10,616 bases of DNA from Maribacter sp. (GCA_003232155.1 QILY01000001.1:1-10616); one strand, 5' to 3'. Counted from the first letter of the stretch, positions 1 through 7,635 are shown. Translations and numbers: made by a program. The notes: generated from the letters alone by a model not told the origin.

Positions 1-21
1 TACTAATTCATTTTTAAAAAA

Positions 22-2619
22 CTAATCCGGCAAGCTAATCTTTCTTTTTAAAAGAATATCTCTCGAAGAAGATCCAACAAGAATATCAAAATTTGCCTCG
101 TCCATTGTCCATTTCTTTGTATTTGGGTCAAAATATTGAAAAGACGCATTATTTAGTTTCACATTTACAGTTTTTGTTTCGCCCGGATGGAGTGAAACAC
201 GTACAAAACCTTTCAATTCTTTTACAGGCCTGTCAATTTTGGGGTTTTCTTCATGGACATAAACCTGTGCAATTTCATTTCCTTTTCTTTTTCCGGTATT
301 TGTTATGTCAAAAGAGACATTCAAAACAACCTGCCCGTTTGTAGCTTTTTTGTCTAACTTTAAATTACTATATTTAAAGGTTGTGTAAGAAAGACCATAT
401 CCAAATGGGAACAAAGGGGTTATATTTTTTGTATCGAAATACCGGTATCCAACATATATGCCTTCCGAGTAAGAAAGTAACGAATCGTTATTTCTATAAT
501 TTTGGATTGATAAGGGTTCCTGACGCCAGCTTTTTGGGAATGTTATCGGTAATTTTCCAGAAGGGTTTTCTTTTCCTGTCAAAATTTGTGCTATAGCAGT
601 ACCAATATACTCCCCGTCAAACCATGTTTGCAATATGGCCGGTACTTTTGCTACCCATTGTCCCATTTCAACAGGAGCACCTGTTATTAATATGACCACC
701 GTGTTTTTGTTTTTAGCTGCTACTTCTTTTATTAATTCATCCTGGTTTTCCGGCAAACGAAGGCTGGGCATGTCATAACCTTCGGATTCATAATTTGCTG
801 ATGTCCCTACAAAAACCAAGGCAATATCGGCTTTCGAAGCCAGTTGAGCAGCATCTTTAATGGAAGTTTTTTCCGGAATCAACCAGCTTAATTGTACAAG
901 CAAGCTGGTGCCCTTGTCGGGATTATAAGGCTGGCGGCCAATATATTCAATTTTTATGTCATATTGATGATTCTTAATTAAAGATACTTCAAATTTTTCA
1001 GGGTTGTAAATAGATTCCGACCCCTTAATTTTTTTTCGTTCAAAAACCTTTTTTTCGTTCAAATACATGACCACCGGACCACCGGAAGCAAGGCGAAAAG
1101 TATATTTACCTGTTAAAGGAGCTTTTAACCTTCCCGTCCAACGTACAGAAAAAGGCCCTTTAAATCCATTAGATGAAGCGATGGGTGTTTCCTGGGCTCC
1201 CCCTTGCCGATAATCAATTTGGTTAACATATTTGACAATAGGTTTCCCTTTTAAACTATCATTAGGAAAAAACTCTGCTTTTAACCCATTTTTTTGGGTT
1301 TCCGGAATGTAAAAATATCTTGGTTCCACCGGAATTGGATAGGGGAAAAGAATTCCTGGCGAATATTGGAGTTCTGCTTTTCCTTTCAGGCTTTTTTCAA
1401 GGGCTTCCAACGGGCTAATCGCAAAGTATGGTTGAACTTCTGCACTTCCTCCCCCAACAGTTCTGGCGAAAGCTGCATTGGGTCCAATAATTGCAATCTT
1501 AAATTTTTTATTAAGCCTTAATGGCAATAAGTTACGCTTGTTTTTTAATAAAACTATTCCTTCAATGGCTGCTTGTAAGGCGGTCTGCTTTGTCTCAGAA
1601 GAATTTAGCAGAGAATCTACCAAATGTTGTGGGTGTTTCATTTTAGGAAGTAGCTGTATTCGATAGGCCGTATTCAAAATGTTATTCACCTTTGAGTCAA
1701 TTGTGGATAATTTGATCTTTTTAGATTGGATGGCAGGTAACAAAGTTTTTTTATTTAAATACTTACCGGTGGGCATTTCTAAATCAAGGGCATTGTTAAC
1801 TGTTGGAAAAGTGTTGTGAACGGCACTCCAATCCGACATAATTAACCCCTTATAACCCCACTCATTACGTAAAACAGTATTTAATAAAAAATGGTTTGCG
1901 CTGCAAAACTGGCCATTTACCTCGTTGTAAGCTGCCATAACTGCAATAACATGTGCTTTTTGCACCGCTGCCTTGAAAGCCGGGAAATAAATTTCCCTTA
2001 AAGTACGCTCATCTATTTTTTCATCAATAGTAAAGCGGTGAAATTCCTGGCTGTTTGCAACAAAATGCTTGACAGTAGCGCCAACCCCTTCTTCCTGCAC
2101 CCCTAAAATATAGCTCACTCCCATGAGGGAAGTTAAAAACGGGTCTTCTCCAAAACCTTCAAAAGTCCTTCCGTTTAAAGGATTGCGGGCGATGTTTACA
2201 TTAGGTCCTAAAATAATATTCCTGCCTTTTCCACGAACTTCTCTTCCGATTGCCCGGCCTACTTCTCGTAAGAGAGAAGTATCCCATGAGGATGCCAATG
2301 CGATGCCTGATGGGAAAGAAGTAGCATGACCCCATCTGACGCCTAAGGGACCATCACTCATACGAATAGATGGAATTCCCAATCTGGGGATAGGTTTTGT
2401 GCTCATTATCACGCCTCCCAAAAGAGAAACTTTTTCTTTTGAGGTAAGTTGGTCCAAGAAATAAGATTTATTATTACTTCGTTCAGCTTTTTCCGAACGA
2501 TTACAAGCCGGAAGAACAAAAAGAGTAATCAATAATAAAAGAGAAACACTTATTATCAACGAATATCTCACTTTCTTGTTCTTGGAAAAATAATCAAATG
2601 ATGGGGTTAATTTTTTCAT
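22..2619 (-). CDS. GH3 beta-glucosidase with PA14 insert, probable lipoprotein
   Basis: An 865-residue family 3 glycoside hydrolase, predicted to remove glucose from the non-reducing ends of beta-gluco-oligosaccharides by a retaining mechanism. The N-terminus has an unusually long basic n-region (about 18 residues), a hydrophobic stretch (about 20-37) and a lipobox-like LPAC with candidate lipidated Cys39, so it is exported and probably membrane-anchored in the periplasm. Residues about 55-325 form the TIM-barrel domain, with MSDG (Asp89), RNP/GRTFE and GEDP near 145-160, KHF at 184-186 and the nucleophile in MSDW (Asp263). The alpha/beta sandwich begins about 350 and is interrupted by a PA14 domain (about 445-580). 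It resumes with ESEGYD, where Glu613 is the likely acid/base. A fibronectin-III-like domain closes the protein (about 765-855). The length is normal for PA14-containing GH3 enzymes. The usual Arg after EGxD is Met617 here. The start is supported because the next Met is residue 72, beyond the signal peptide. Exact substrate linkage cannot be read from sequence. Confidence 0.93.
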   Translation of the reverse strand: MKKLTPSFDYFSKNKKVRYSLIISVSLLLLITLFVLPACNRSEKAERSNNKSYFLDQLTSKEKVSLLGGVIMSTKPIPRLGIPSIRMSDGPLGVRWGHATSFPSGIALASSWDTSLLREVGRAIGREVRGKGRNIILGPNVNIARNPLNGRTFEGFGEDPFLTSLMGVSYILGVQEEGVGATVKHFVANSQEFHRFTIDEKIDERTLREIYFPAFKAAVQKAHVIAVMAAYNEVNGQFCSANHFLLNTVLRNEWGYKGLIMSDWSAVHNTFPTVNNALDLEMPTGKYLNKKTLLPAIQSKKIKLSTIDSKVNNILNTAYRIQLLPKMKHPQHLVDSLLNSSETKQTALQAAIEGIVLLKNKRNLLPLRLNKKFKIAIIGPNAAFARTVGGGSAEVQPYFAISPLEALEKSLKGKAELQYSPGILFPYPIPVEPRYFYIPETQKNGLKAEFFPNDSLKGKPIVKYVNQIDYRQGGAQETPIASSNGFKGPFSVRWTGRLKAPLTGKYTFRLASGGPVVMYLNEKKVFERKKIKGSESIYNPEKFEVSLIKNHQYDIKIEYIGRQPYNPDKGTSLLVQLSWLIPEKTSIKDAAQLASKADIALVFVGTSANYESEGYDMPSLRLPENQDELIKEVAAKNKNTVVILITGAPVEMGQWVAKVPAILQTWFDGEYIGTAIAQILTGKENPSGKLPITFPKSWRQEPLSIQNYRNNDSLLSYSEGIYVGYRYFDTKNITPLFPFGYGLSYTTFKYSNLKLDKKATNGQVVLNVSFDITNTGKRKGNEIAQVYVHEENPKIDRPVKELKGFVRVSLHPGETKTVNVKLNNASFQYFDPNTKKWTMDEANFDILVGSSSRDILLKRKISLPD

Positions 2620-2659
2620 ATGTTTATAATTTTATATTTTATTGGTCACATGGAACTTA

Positions 2660-2714
2660 CCATGACAAAATAATTATTCCCGTGTGTGTTAAAATAATGA
2701 TTATTTTGCCATGG
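2660..2714 (-). promoter_or_regulatory. 15-bp inverted repeat in the GH3 leader
   Basis: The arms at 2660-2674 and 2700-2714 are complementary over 15 bp. One pair is A/C on the plus strand and becomes a G-U wobble in the minus-strand transcript, so the RNA stem is continuous. The loop is 25 nt. It ends 40 nt before the GH3 start codon. The near-promoter string TTATTTTG (2666-2673, minus strand) lies in one arm and differs by one base from the Bacteroides -7 consensus. A TTTT (2691-2694) sits 17 nt upstream, a poor -33 match at short spacing. It could be an operator, a leader hairpin or part of a mobile remnant. Confidence 0.4.
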
Positions 2715-2772
2715 ATGTTTCATGATGTATCTTTCTCTGTTATAGCGAAATTCGTAAAAACAAAGAAATCAA

Positions 2773-2814
2773 TGGGGCTACCCAAAAAACACGTTATGAG
2801 GGTCGGTAGCCCCA
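2773..2814 (-). terminator. Possible terminator or palindromic repeat, 10-bp GC-rich stem
   Basis: TGGGGCTACC (2773-2782) and GGTAGCCCCA (2805-2814) are perfect reverse complements around a 22-nt loop. In the minus-strand direction the stem is followed by a T-rich run (about 2755-2772), which fits an intrinsic terminator ending read-through from GH30 before GH3. The long loop and the 365-nt distance from the GH30 stop are untypical, so a dispersed palindromic element (REP- or MITE-like) is an equal alternative. Confidence 0.42.
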
Positions 2815-2903
2815 CGATTTATAAAATACTAATAACCAAGATTCTGAGTGCATAAGGGGTTTACTTTTATTTCTCATTTCGGTATGGGGGACAAGACGTT
2901 ACA

Positions 2904-3107
2904 TCAGCAGCCATCTTTCTTCCGTTTTTGAAATTGGTAATAAACACTTTTCACCTTGATAGTTCTTTTTAATGAATTGTTTCATAAGTAATTGACGCCA
3001 CTGACATCCTTTTTTAATCAATATATTATTGCTTCACCAACCTAATAATCTTTTGCTTTTAAATTATTCTTGCATTCTACCTTCTTTCCAATAGACAATT
3101 TCTGATA
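2904..3107 (-). pseudogene. Decayed IS5-family transposase N-terminal fragment
   Basis: Reading the minus strand across three frames recovers the conserved N-terminal region (DUF4096-like) of IS5-family transposases. Frame one gives YQKLS from 3107, then a TAG at 3042-3044, then EAIIY-stop-LKK (3035 to about 3009). A shift at the A-run near 3010-3015 gives KKGCQWRQLLMKQF (3015 to 2974). A further shift gives VYYQFQKRKKDG (2945 to 2910), ending at TGA 2904-2906. In intact family members these segments occur in the same order, approximately (D/N)AIxYxLKxGCQWRxLP, then F, then VYYxFxKWxxDG. At least two frameshifts and two internal stops make it non-functional. The catalytic DDE part is absent. 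The remnant lies in the same orientation as the PUL. A 42-codon frame starting at 3170 runs into it and may or may not be part of it. Family assignment rests on motif order only. Confidence 0.68.
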
Positions 3108-3178
3108 ACTACGTTTTATTGAGTACCATATATTTAGCCTCTTAATGATGAAAACAATTTTTCTTGGCATATATTGAT

Positions 3179-4630
3179 TTATTTCCAAATATATGTTACC
3201 ACAGACTTCCCAATTTGACTTGTCAAAAATTGTCTTTTTCCACCTTTCACAGTATATGAAATGGAAGAAGAATTACTATTTAATGCTACAAGTACTTTCG
3301 ATCCATCTTCATTCATAAATGTTGCGAAATAAAAAGTAGATGGTGGAGCTCCTATTGTAGTATTTTTAATCCTATAAGCCCCAGGTCGAACAAATTTTGC
3401 AAACTGACCGATGGTATAATATTCAACATTTTTGGTGATCTTCCAATTGTTCGTATTTATTGTAATTACTCCTCGACAATTGCTACAGCCCCCATTTTGT
3501 GGGCCATCAGTCTGATCTAGTGCTAAATTCCAAGTTAAGGCAGTCTTTGACCAATTATTAGCAGTACCGATAAAAATATATTGATTAAACCAAATCAAAT
3601 CATTACTAAAACTGCCGCCCCATGCGCCACCAGATTGTTCTGTAAAATAAACTCCTTTATTTGGAAATGCATCATGAACTAGAGACATAGCTGTGACTGA
3701 CCCTGCATAGCCGTGAAAAGCTGTGCCAGAAATATACTGATAGGCTTTGGGGTCACTCAAAATATTTAGTGGATATTCAGGATGATCCCAATTATGATCA
3801 TAAATCAAAATCTTTGTTTGAATGCCTGTTTGGGCAAAGCGCGGACCAACATAGTAGCGTATAAGCGAATCTTGTTGTTGCCATGACATGTGCATTGTAG
3901 GATATTTCGTTGTCGAATATAAAGGTTCGTTTTGCAATGTGATCATACTAATTTTTATGCCTAGTTTGGCGTATGCTTGAATATATTTCACAAAATAATC
4001 AGCTAAGTTACCCATTTGAGAACTAAGAAAGTTTCCACCATTCATTGAATTACTATTTTTCATCCAACCGGGTGCTGACCAAGGCGATGCTATAATTGTT
4101 ATGTTTGGATTAATAGCTAAAATATCCTTTAAGATTGGGATGAGATCTCGCTTATCAATTGCAGGAATGGCAAAATTACTAATTGGGGATTTATCCCAAT
4201 AAGAGTAATTCCCCAACGAGAAATCAGAAGATCCAATACTTATACGAAGATAACTAATGCCAATTCCTTGTGATGGGTCAAACAAGTCTTTTAATATTTT
4301 AGTTCTTTCATTTTCTGGAAGTAGTCGTAATAAATATGCTGACGACCCTGTCAATGCCGCTCCATATCCCACAATAGATTGATATAAAGTAGTTGAATCC
4401 AATACCAAAGTAAAACTTCCAATATCTCTTGAAAAAGAAATACTGTTTTGTTCCGACAACAACGAAAGTTGACTTGCGGAGGTCATATAAACACGCACAC
4501 CATCATTAGTATGTTTTGGCGAAGGGGGTAATGGTTTTTTATTATTCTCTGTACATCCAGTTGTAATAAAAGAGAACAAGACTATTAAAAAAAAGATAGC
4601 GGAAATTTTCAAAATACTAAACCTCTTCAT
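3179..4630 (-). CDS. GH30 glycoside hydrolase lipoprotein (subfamily 3-like, likely beta-1,6-glucanase)
   Basis: A 483-residue retaining glycoside hydrolase of family 30. A signal peptide (hydrophobic about 8-24) ends in ITTGC, making Cys26 the probable lipidated residue, so the enzyme should be membrane-anchored and could be surface-exposed. A GYGAALTGS segment (88-96) opens the catalytic (alpha/beta)8 barrel. SPWSAPGWMK follows at 182-191. The acid/base is Glu235 in LQNEP and the nucleophile is Glu331 in YFTEQSGG. The GGCSNCRGVI segment (379-389), with a close Cys pair, is typical of the GH30 subfamilies 1 and 3 group. The C-terminal part (about 410-483) is the small beta-domain that packs on the barrel in this family. 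Subfamily 3 members cleave beta-1,6-glucan, and the PUL context favours that. Subfamily 1 activities (glucosylceramidase, beta-glucosidase, beta-xylosidase) are not excluded. The gene lies 182 nt after the binding-protein gene, with a hairpin between them. Confidence 0.92.
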   Translation of the reverse strand: MKRFSILKISAIFFLIVLFSFITTGCTENNKKPLPPSPKHTNDGVRVYMTSASQLSLLSEQNSISFSRDIGSFTLVLDSTTLYQSIVGYGAALTGSSAYLLRLLPENERTKILKDLFDPSQGIGISYLRISIGSSDFSLGNYSYWDKSPISNFAIPAIDKRDLIPILKDILAINPNITIIASPWSAPGWMKNSNSMNGGNFLSSQMGNLADYFVKYIQAYAKLGIKISMITLQNEPLYSTTKYPTMHMSWQQQDSLIRYYVGPRFAQTGIQTKILIYDHNWDHPEYPLNILSDPKAYQYISGTAFHGYAGSVTAMSLVHDAFPNKGVYFTEQSGGAWGGSFSNDLIWFNQYIFIGTANNWSKTALTWNLALDQTDGPQNGGCSNCRGVITINTNNWKITKNVEYYTIGQFAKFVRPGAYRIKNTTIGAPPSTFYFATFMNEDGSKVLVALNSNSSSISYTVKGGKRQFLTSQIGKSVVTYIWK

Positions 4631-4656
4631 AATGATAACTTATGTTAAATGTTTTT

Positions 4657-4678
4657 ATTGATTAAACTTTTAGTCAAT
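4657..4678 (-). promoter_or_regulatory. AT-rich dyad upstream of GH30
   Basis: ATTGATTAA (4657-4665) and TTAGTCAAT (4670-4678) are inverted repeats with one mismatch and a 4-nt centre, 26 nt before the GH30 start codon. The mismatch is A/C in the minus-strand RNA, so it makes a weak RNA hairpin. A protein-binding dyad is as likely. With DNA this AT-rich, chance occurrence is a real possibility. Confidence 0.25.
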
Positions 4679-4761
4679 TTGTCTATTAAAAACTGAATTG
4701 AAAGGTAAACAAAACCCGAAATTCATGTGTATGTTTTTACTTTATAAACAATTAATAAAGT

Positions 4762-4795
4762 GGACCATAAAAAGCGCCTAACCTTTCTATGGTCC
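4762..4795 (-). terminator. Intercistronic stem-loop after the binding-protein gene
   Basis: In the minus-strand transcript GGACCATAGAAAG (from 4795) pairs with CTTTTTATGGTCC (to 4762) over 13 bp, including one G-U, with an 8-nt loop. It begins 17 nt after the stop codon of the SusE-position gene and is followed by moderately T-rich sequence rather than a pure T-tract. A partial terminator or a 3' stabilising hairpin would give more susC-D-E-type message than enzyme message. Confidence 0.55.
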
Positions 4796-4812
4796 TCTAT
4801 ATAATACAGTTA

Positions 4813-6138
4813 TCAATTGGCCAGAGGTGTGAAATTAATTGTTTTTGCATTTAAATCTACAGTAATCGTATATACACCAGAAACAAAACCCGAGGTAACA
4901 TGAATATTTCCATCTGATTGTGTAAAATCAATGTTCTTATTATTACTACTCGTTAAGTCTTTATTAGTTCCGGCATCGATCTCGCCACCCCAGCTTGTAT
5001 TACCAAAGAATTTAAAATTAGCGCTGTTAGTTACGTACAAGGTGATTTGATATATTCCTGATGCAATTCGGGGCACATAATATGCTTTGTAAGTTTTTGT
5101 TGCATTATCCCAACCGAAACCCCAATTTGAGGTGGCTGTCGTGGAATTGGGGTTACCAAGACCTGTACCACATACCCAATAGGCATTCGGTTTTACTTGA
5201 CCAGGGACATCGACATAAATAAATTGACGACCCATATCATAATGCAACGTGTATTTTCCAGTTGGGGCAGCAAATTTAAAAGTATTGGAACCGATACTGG
5301 TGAAATAATCAGGACTCACTATTTTCTTCGCATCAATATTTGCAAATGTTCCCGTAAAAGTAACCTGTTGTCCTTTGGTAAAGGTGAGCGCTGCATCGAG
5401 TGTGCCAGTAACACTGTTTGGTTTCAACAAAGTATCGTTCACATAATAGTAAACCCGCTTACCGATAAAGTTATAATCAAAACTCATGGTGTTAAAAAAA
5501 ATAGCTTGGGCTGTCATAAGAGCCGGATCATGTAAGGTAACAGAGCCATTAAGTAAAGGTGCTAACCCCAATTTACCGTTCACATTGGCCCATGTGTATT
5601 TATTATCAGGTGAAGCAATCATAAATTGCACACTATTTGATCCTACCCAAGCAGCATCATACTGATAAGCTACTAGTGAATCTGGGGACATAGCAAGTGT
5701 GTCAATACCCATAATCAACTTAAGCTTTTGAAAAACTGGTTGCTTTACCGTTACAGTATTTAAAGTCTGGTCAATGGTGTTACCATCCACATTGGTTAAG
5801 GTAAGTTTGACCGATAAAGGTGCATTGTTCGCAGCATTTTCAAAATAAGGAACATAAAAATTTTGTTTAACATTAGAACTGTTTCCTTTTGTTCTAATCA
5901 CATGAGTTGACACAAGACTATCACTAATAAAAAGCTGCACTTTTAATGTTGATAAAGGAGTAATAGGATCTTTTACAATTGCTGTAAAAAGAATCGAATC
6001 TCCATAAATCACAGTTTGTGATGCAAAAGAAGCACTTTCTATAATTGGTATAGAACGTCGAACCACATTGTTTTTTTTGCATGAAACAAATAGCAATGTA
6101 GCAACACTAAGTAGAAAAATTGTTCTAATTGAATACAT
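4813..6138 (-). CDS. SusE-position surface glycan-binding lipoprotein
   Basis: A 441-residue lipoprotein with signal peptide ending LFVSC (Cys20), followed by KKNN. It has no catalytic motif. Residues about 30-133 look like an Ig/FN3-type beta-sandwich spacer. The middle (about 137-315) is beta-rich and I do not recognise a named fold. The C-terminal part (about 318-441) begins YWVCGTG, contains WGFGWD (339-344), FKFFGNTSWGGEID (375-388) and ends with a GVYTITVDL strand, resembling SusE/SusF-type carbohydrate-binding domains. Trp339, Trp343 and Trp383 are candidate glycan-stacking residues. Position directly after a susC/susD pair and before GH30 supports a role as surface glycan-binding protein holding polymer for the SusCD complex and the GH30 enzyme. 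It begins 18 nt after the SusD stop, so it is almost certainly co-transcribed. It may fall in the DUF5016/DUF5125-type families, but I cannot verify this. Confidence 0.82.
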   Translation of the reverse strand: MYSIRTIFLLSVATLLFVSCKKNNVVRRSIPIIESASFASQTVIYGDSILFTAIVKDPITPLSTLKVQLFISDSLVSTHVIRTKGNSSNVKQNFYVPYFENAANNAPLSVKLTLTNVDGNTIDQTLNTVTVKQPVFQKLKLIMGIDTLAMSPDSLVAYQYDAAWVGSNSVQFMIASPDNKYTWANVNGKLGLAPLLNGSVTLHDPALMTAQAIFFNTMSFDYNFIGKRVYYYVNDTLLKPNSVTGTLDAALTFTKGQQVTFTGTFANIDAKKIVSPDYFTSIGSNTFKFAAPTGKYTLHYDMGRQFIYVDVPGQVKPNAYWVCGTGLGNPNSTTATSNWGFGWDNATKTYKAYYVPRIASGIYQITLYVTNSANFKFFGNTSWGGEIDAGTNKDLTSSNNKNIDFTQSDGNIHVTSGFVSGVYTITVDLNAKTINFTPLAN

Positions 6139-6156
6139 AATAATAGATTTTTAAAA

Positions 6157-7635
6157 TTAATAACCGGGATTTTGTTTTAAATTCGGATTCAGATCAATTT
6201 GTTCTTGGGGAATCGGATAAACATATTTGTATTTTGATACCCGCCCTTTATACAAACCATTTTCAACTTTATCCATAACCTCTACAGCTCTGTCAGTACG
6301 CACTAAATAAAACCATCGTTTACCTTCAAAAGCTAATTCAAGAAAACGTTCATCTTCAATTGCTGATCGCATAGCAATCTGAGTATTAGCAGTTGTATTA
6401 GGTAGTCCTACACGATTGCGTACTTGATTAATATACATTGCAGCTTGTGCTGTTTGTCCTAAATCATTAAGAGCTTCGGCTTTAAGCAAAAGAATTTCTG
6501 CCAAACGCAACAATATAATATCACTTGTACCGGATTGATAATCACGAATTTTATTACTAAAAGGATATTGGTTCGAAGACCAGTGCTTATCTGTCCAGAT
6601 TCCAGATACATCCTGCCAATTAATAGATGATTTAAAACGCACTGCATCTCCTGCTGCTAAAAACGCATTTACCAAAGCATGTGATGGTGTATCAAACTTT
6701 TTCCAATCGGCACCAAGAAACATGCTAGCACCCCAATCACCAGTACCGGCATTCCAATTTCCATCATAATTAATTTCAAGAATTGCTTCACTGCTGTTTT
6801 TGTGATTGCCATCCCATAAGTAGTCATAATTTGAAACTAATGCGTACCTGCCATTAATAACTGAATCAGAATATTCACTGACTTTATTCCAATCCAGTGG
6901 AACCATGGTCGCATAGACTTTAGCTAATAATGCATATATCGCCCCCTTAGTAACGTATCCTTTATTAGGAGCTGTTACCCGTACATATGGTAATGCTGCT
7001 TGTAAATCTGCTATGATTTGAGCATAAACTTTTGGACTTGGAACCTGAGGTGGATACAAAATAGGGTAAACTTGCGTAATGTTATTCGAATTAATAGCAG
7101 GGACTTCGTTTAACACAAGTGGGATATTCCCATATAATCTAACTAAATCAAAATAAGCCCACGCGCGAATAAACTGTGCTTCTGCTACAATTTGCTTTTG
7201 GCGGGATGCAGTTAAGCTTGGATCTGAAATTTTAGGGACATTAATAATTACTGTATTAGCATGGTTTACCATCAAGTATAGATCTTTCCAATCCCGGGCA
7301 ATATTCCCATTTGTTGAATTTACAGTAAAATTATCGATTGCAGGATAATCTGGATTCCCTTCAGCTCCATAATAGGAATTATCAGAACGCATATCGCCAT
7401 TTACAAAAAGATCCAATTGATACATTTCAGTTCGAAAATCTGAATAACAAGTGGCCAATAATGCCTCTGCTTGAGCTGCAGTAGTAAACCGTACCGTATC
7501 ATTTGTGTTTTTCCCTAAAGTGCTATTTGTGAGTTGAGACAGAGGCTCTTTATTTAACAATCCAGTTTTGCTACAACTAACAATGAAAGCAGCACTTACT
7601 ACCAATAAAGTGAGATAGAGATATTTCCGTTTCAT
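6157..7635 (-). CDS. SusD/RagB-family outer-membrane glycan-binding lipoprotein
   Basis: A 492-residue SusD homologue, the lid of the SusCD transporter, which binds oligosaccharide at the cell surface and delivers it to the SusC barrel. The signal peptide ends FIVSC with lipidated Cys21, followed by SKTGLLNKEP, the usual SusD start. Family hallmarks are present in order: an N-terminal helix region with MRSDNSYYG (82-90), the TPR-type segment AQFIRAWAYFDLVRLYGNIP (153-172), a second helix GAIYALLAKVY (231-241), RLAEILLLKAEALND (377-391) with NQVRNRVGL, EDERFLELAFEGKRWF (427-442), and the terminal YPIPQEQIDLNPNLKQNPGY (473-492). The length is normal and the gene is intact. The start lies 12 nt after the SusC stop, the normal tight susC-susD arrangement, with an A-rich leader instead of a Shine-Dalgarno site. 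Glycan specificity cannot be read from sequence. Confidence 0.97.
   Translation of the reverse strand: MKRKYLYLTLLVVSAAFIVSCSKTGLLNKEPLSQLTNSTLGKNTNDTVRFTTAAQAEALLATCYSDFRTEMYQLDLFVNGDMRSDNSYYGAEGNPDYPAIDNFTVNSTNGNIARDWKDLYLMVNHANTVIINVPKISDPSLTASRQKQIVAEAQFIRAWAYFDLVRLYGNIPLVLNEVPAINSNNITQVYPILYPPQVPSPKVYAQIIADLQAALPYVRVTAPNKGYVTKGAIYALLAKVYATMVPLDWNKVSEYSDSVINGRYALVSNYDYLWDGNHKNSSEAILEINYDGNWNAGTGDWGASMFLGADWKKFDTPSHALVNAFLAAGDAVRFKSSINWQDVSGIWTDKHWSSNQYPFSNKIRDYQSGTSDIILLRLAEILLLKAEALNDLGQTAQAAMYINQVRNRVGLPNTTANTQIAMRSAIEDERFLELAFEGKRWFYLVRTDRAVEVMDKVENGLYKGRVSKYKYVYPIPQEQIDLNPNLKQNPGY

Larger units (their letters stand above)
2620..3178. other. 559-nt spacer between GH30 and GH3 genes
   Basis: This is the only gap over 300 nt in the window. 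I see no intact gene in it. From the GH30 side it holds a broken IS5-type transposase segment, then a 10-bp GC-rich inverted repeat, then a 15-bp inverted repeat 40 nt before the GH3 start codon. The size contrasts with the 12- and 18-nt gaps in the susC-susD-susE part, so GH3 is probably not simply co-translated with GH30 and may have its own promoter. No exact TAnnTTTG promoter element was found on the coding strand. Confidence 0.7.

Noticed and set aside
93..2329. Several plus-strand open frames of 62-83 codons inside the GH3 gene
   Set aside because: They lie antisense to a gene with clear catalytic motifs, encode no recognisable domain and have biased compositions expected of antisense frames.
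2598..2855. Plus-strand frame of 85 codons over the GH3 start and spacer
   Set aside because: It overlaps the GH3 start codon and runs through both inverted repeats, so its openness follows from the palindromes and AT-rich DNA. It shows no domain or signal.
2899..2985. 28-residue minus-strand ORF starting MKQFIKKNYQG
   Set aside because: It is the middle portion of the transposase relic, continuous upstream with GCQWRQL, not an independent small gene.
22..4630. Base-composition shift between GH3 and GH30 as a sign of separate origin
   Set aside because: A hand count of a few lines gave GH3 only a few percent more GC than GH30. The sample is too small to support transfer.
2620..4812. Exact Bacteroides-type promoter (TTTG, about 20 nt, TAnnTTTG) in the two spacers
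   Set aside because: I scanned the coding strand of both spacers for TAnnTTTG and found only a one-mismatch case inside the GH3 leader dyad, at poor spacing.
5197..5535. Plus-strand frame of 112 codons inside the binding-protein gene
   Set aside because: It is antisense to an intact lipoprotein gene in a continuous operon and its translation shows no family features.
6459..6647. Minus-strand frame of 62 codons within the SusD gene
   Set aside because: It is an alternate frame inside the well-conserved C-terminal region of SusD.
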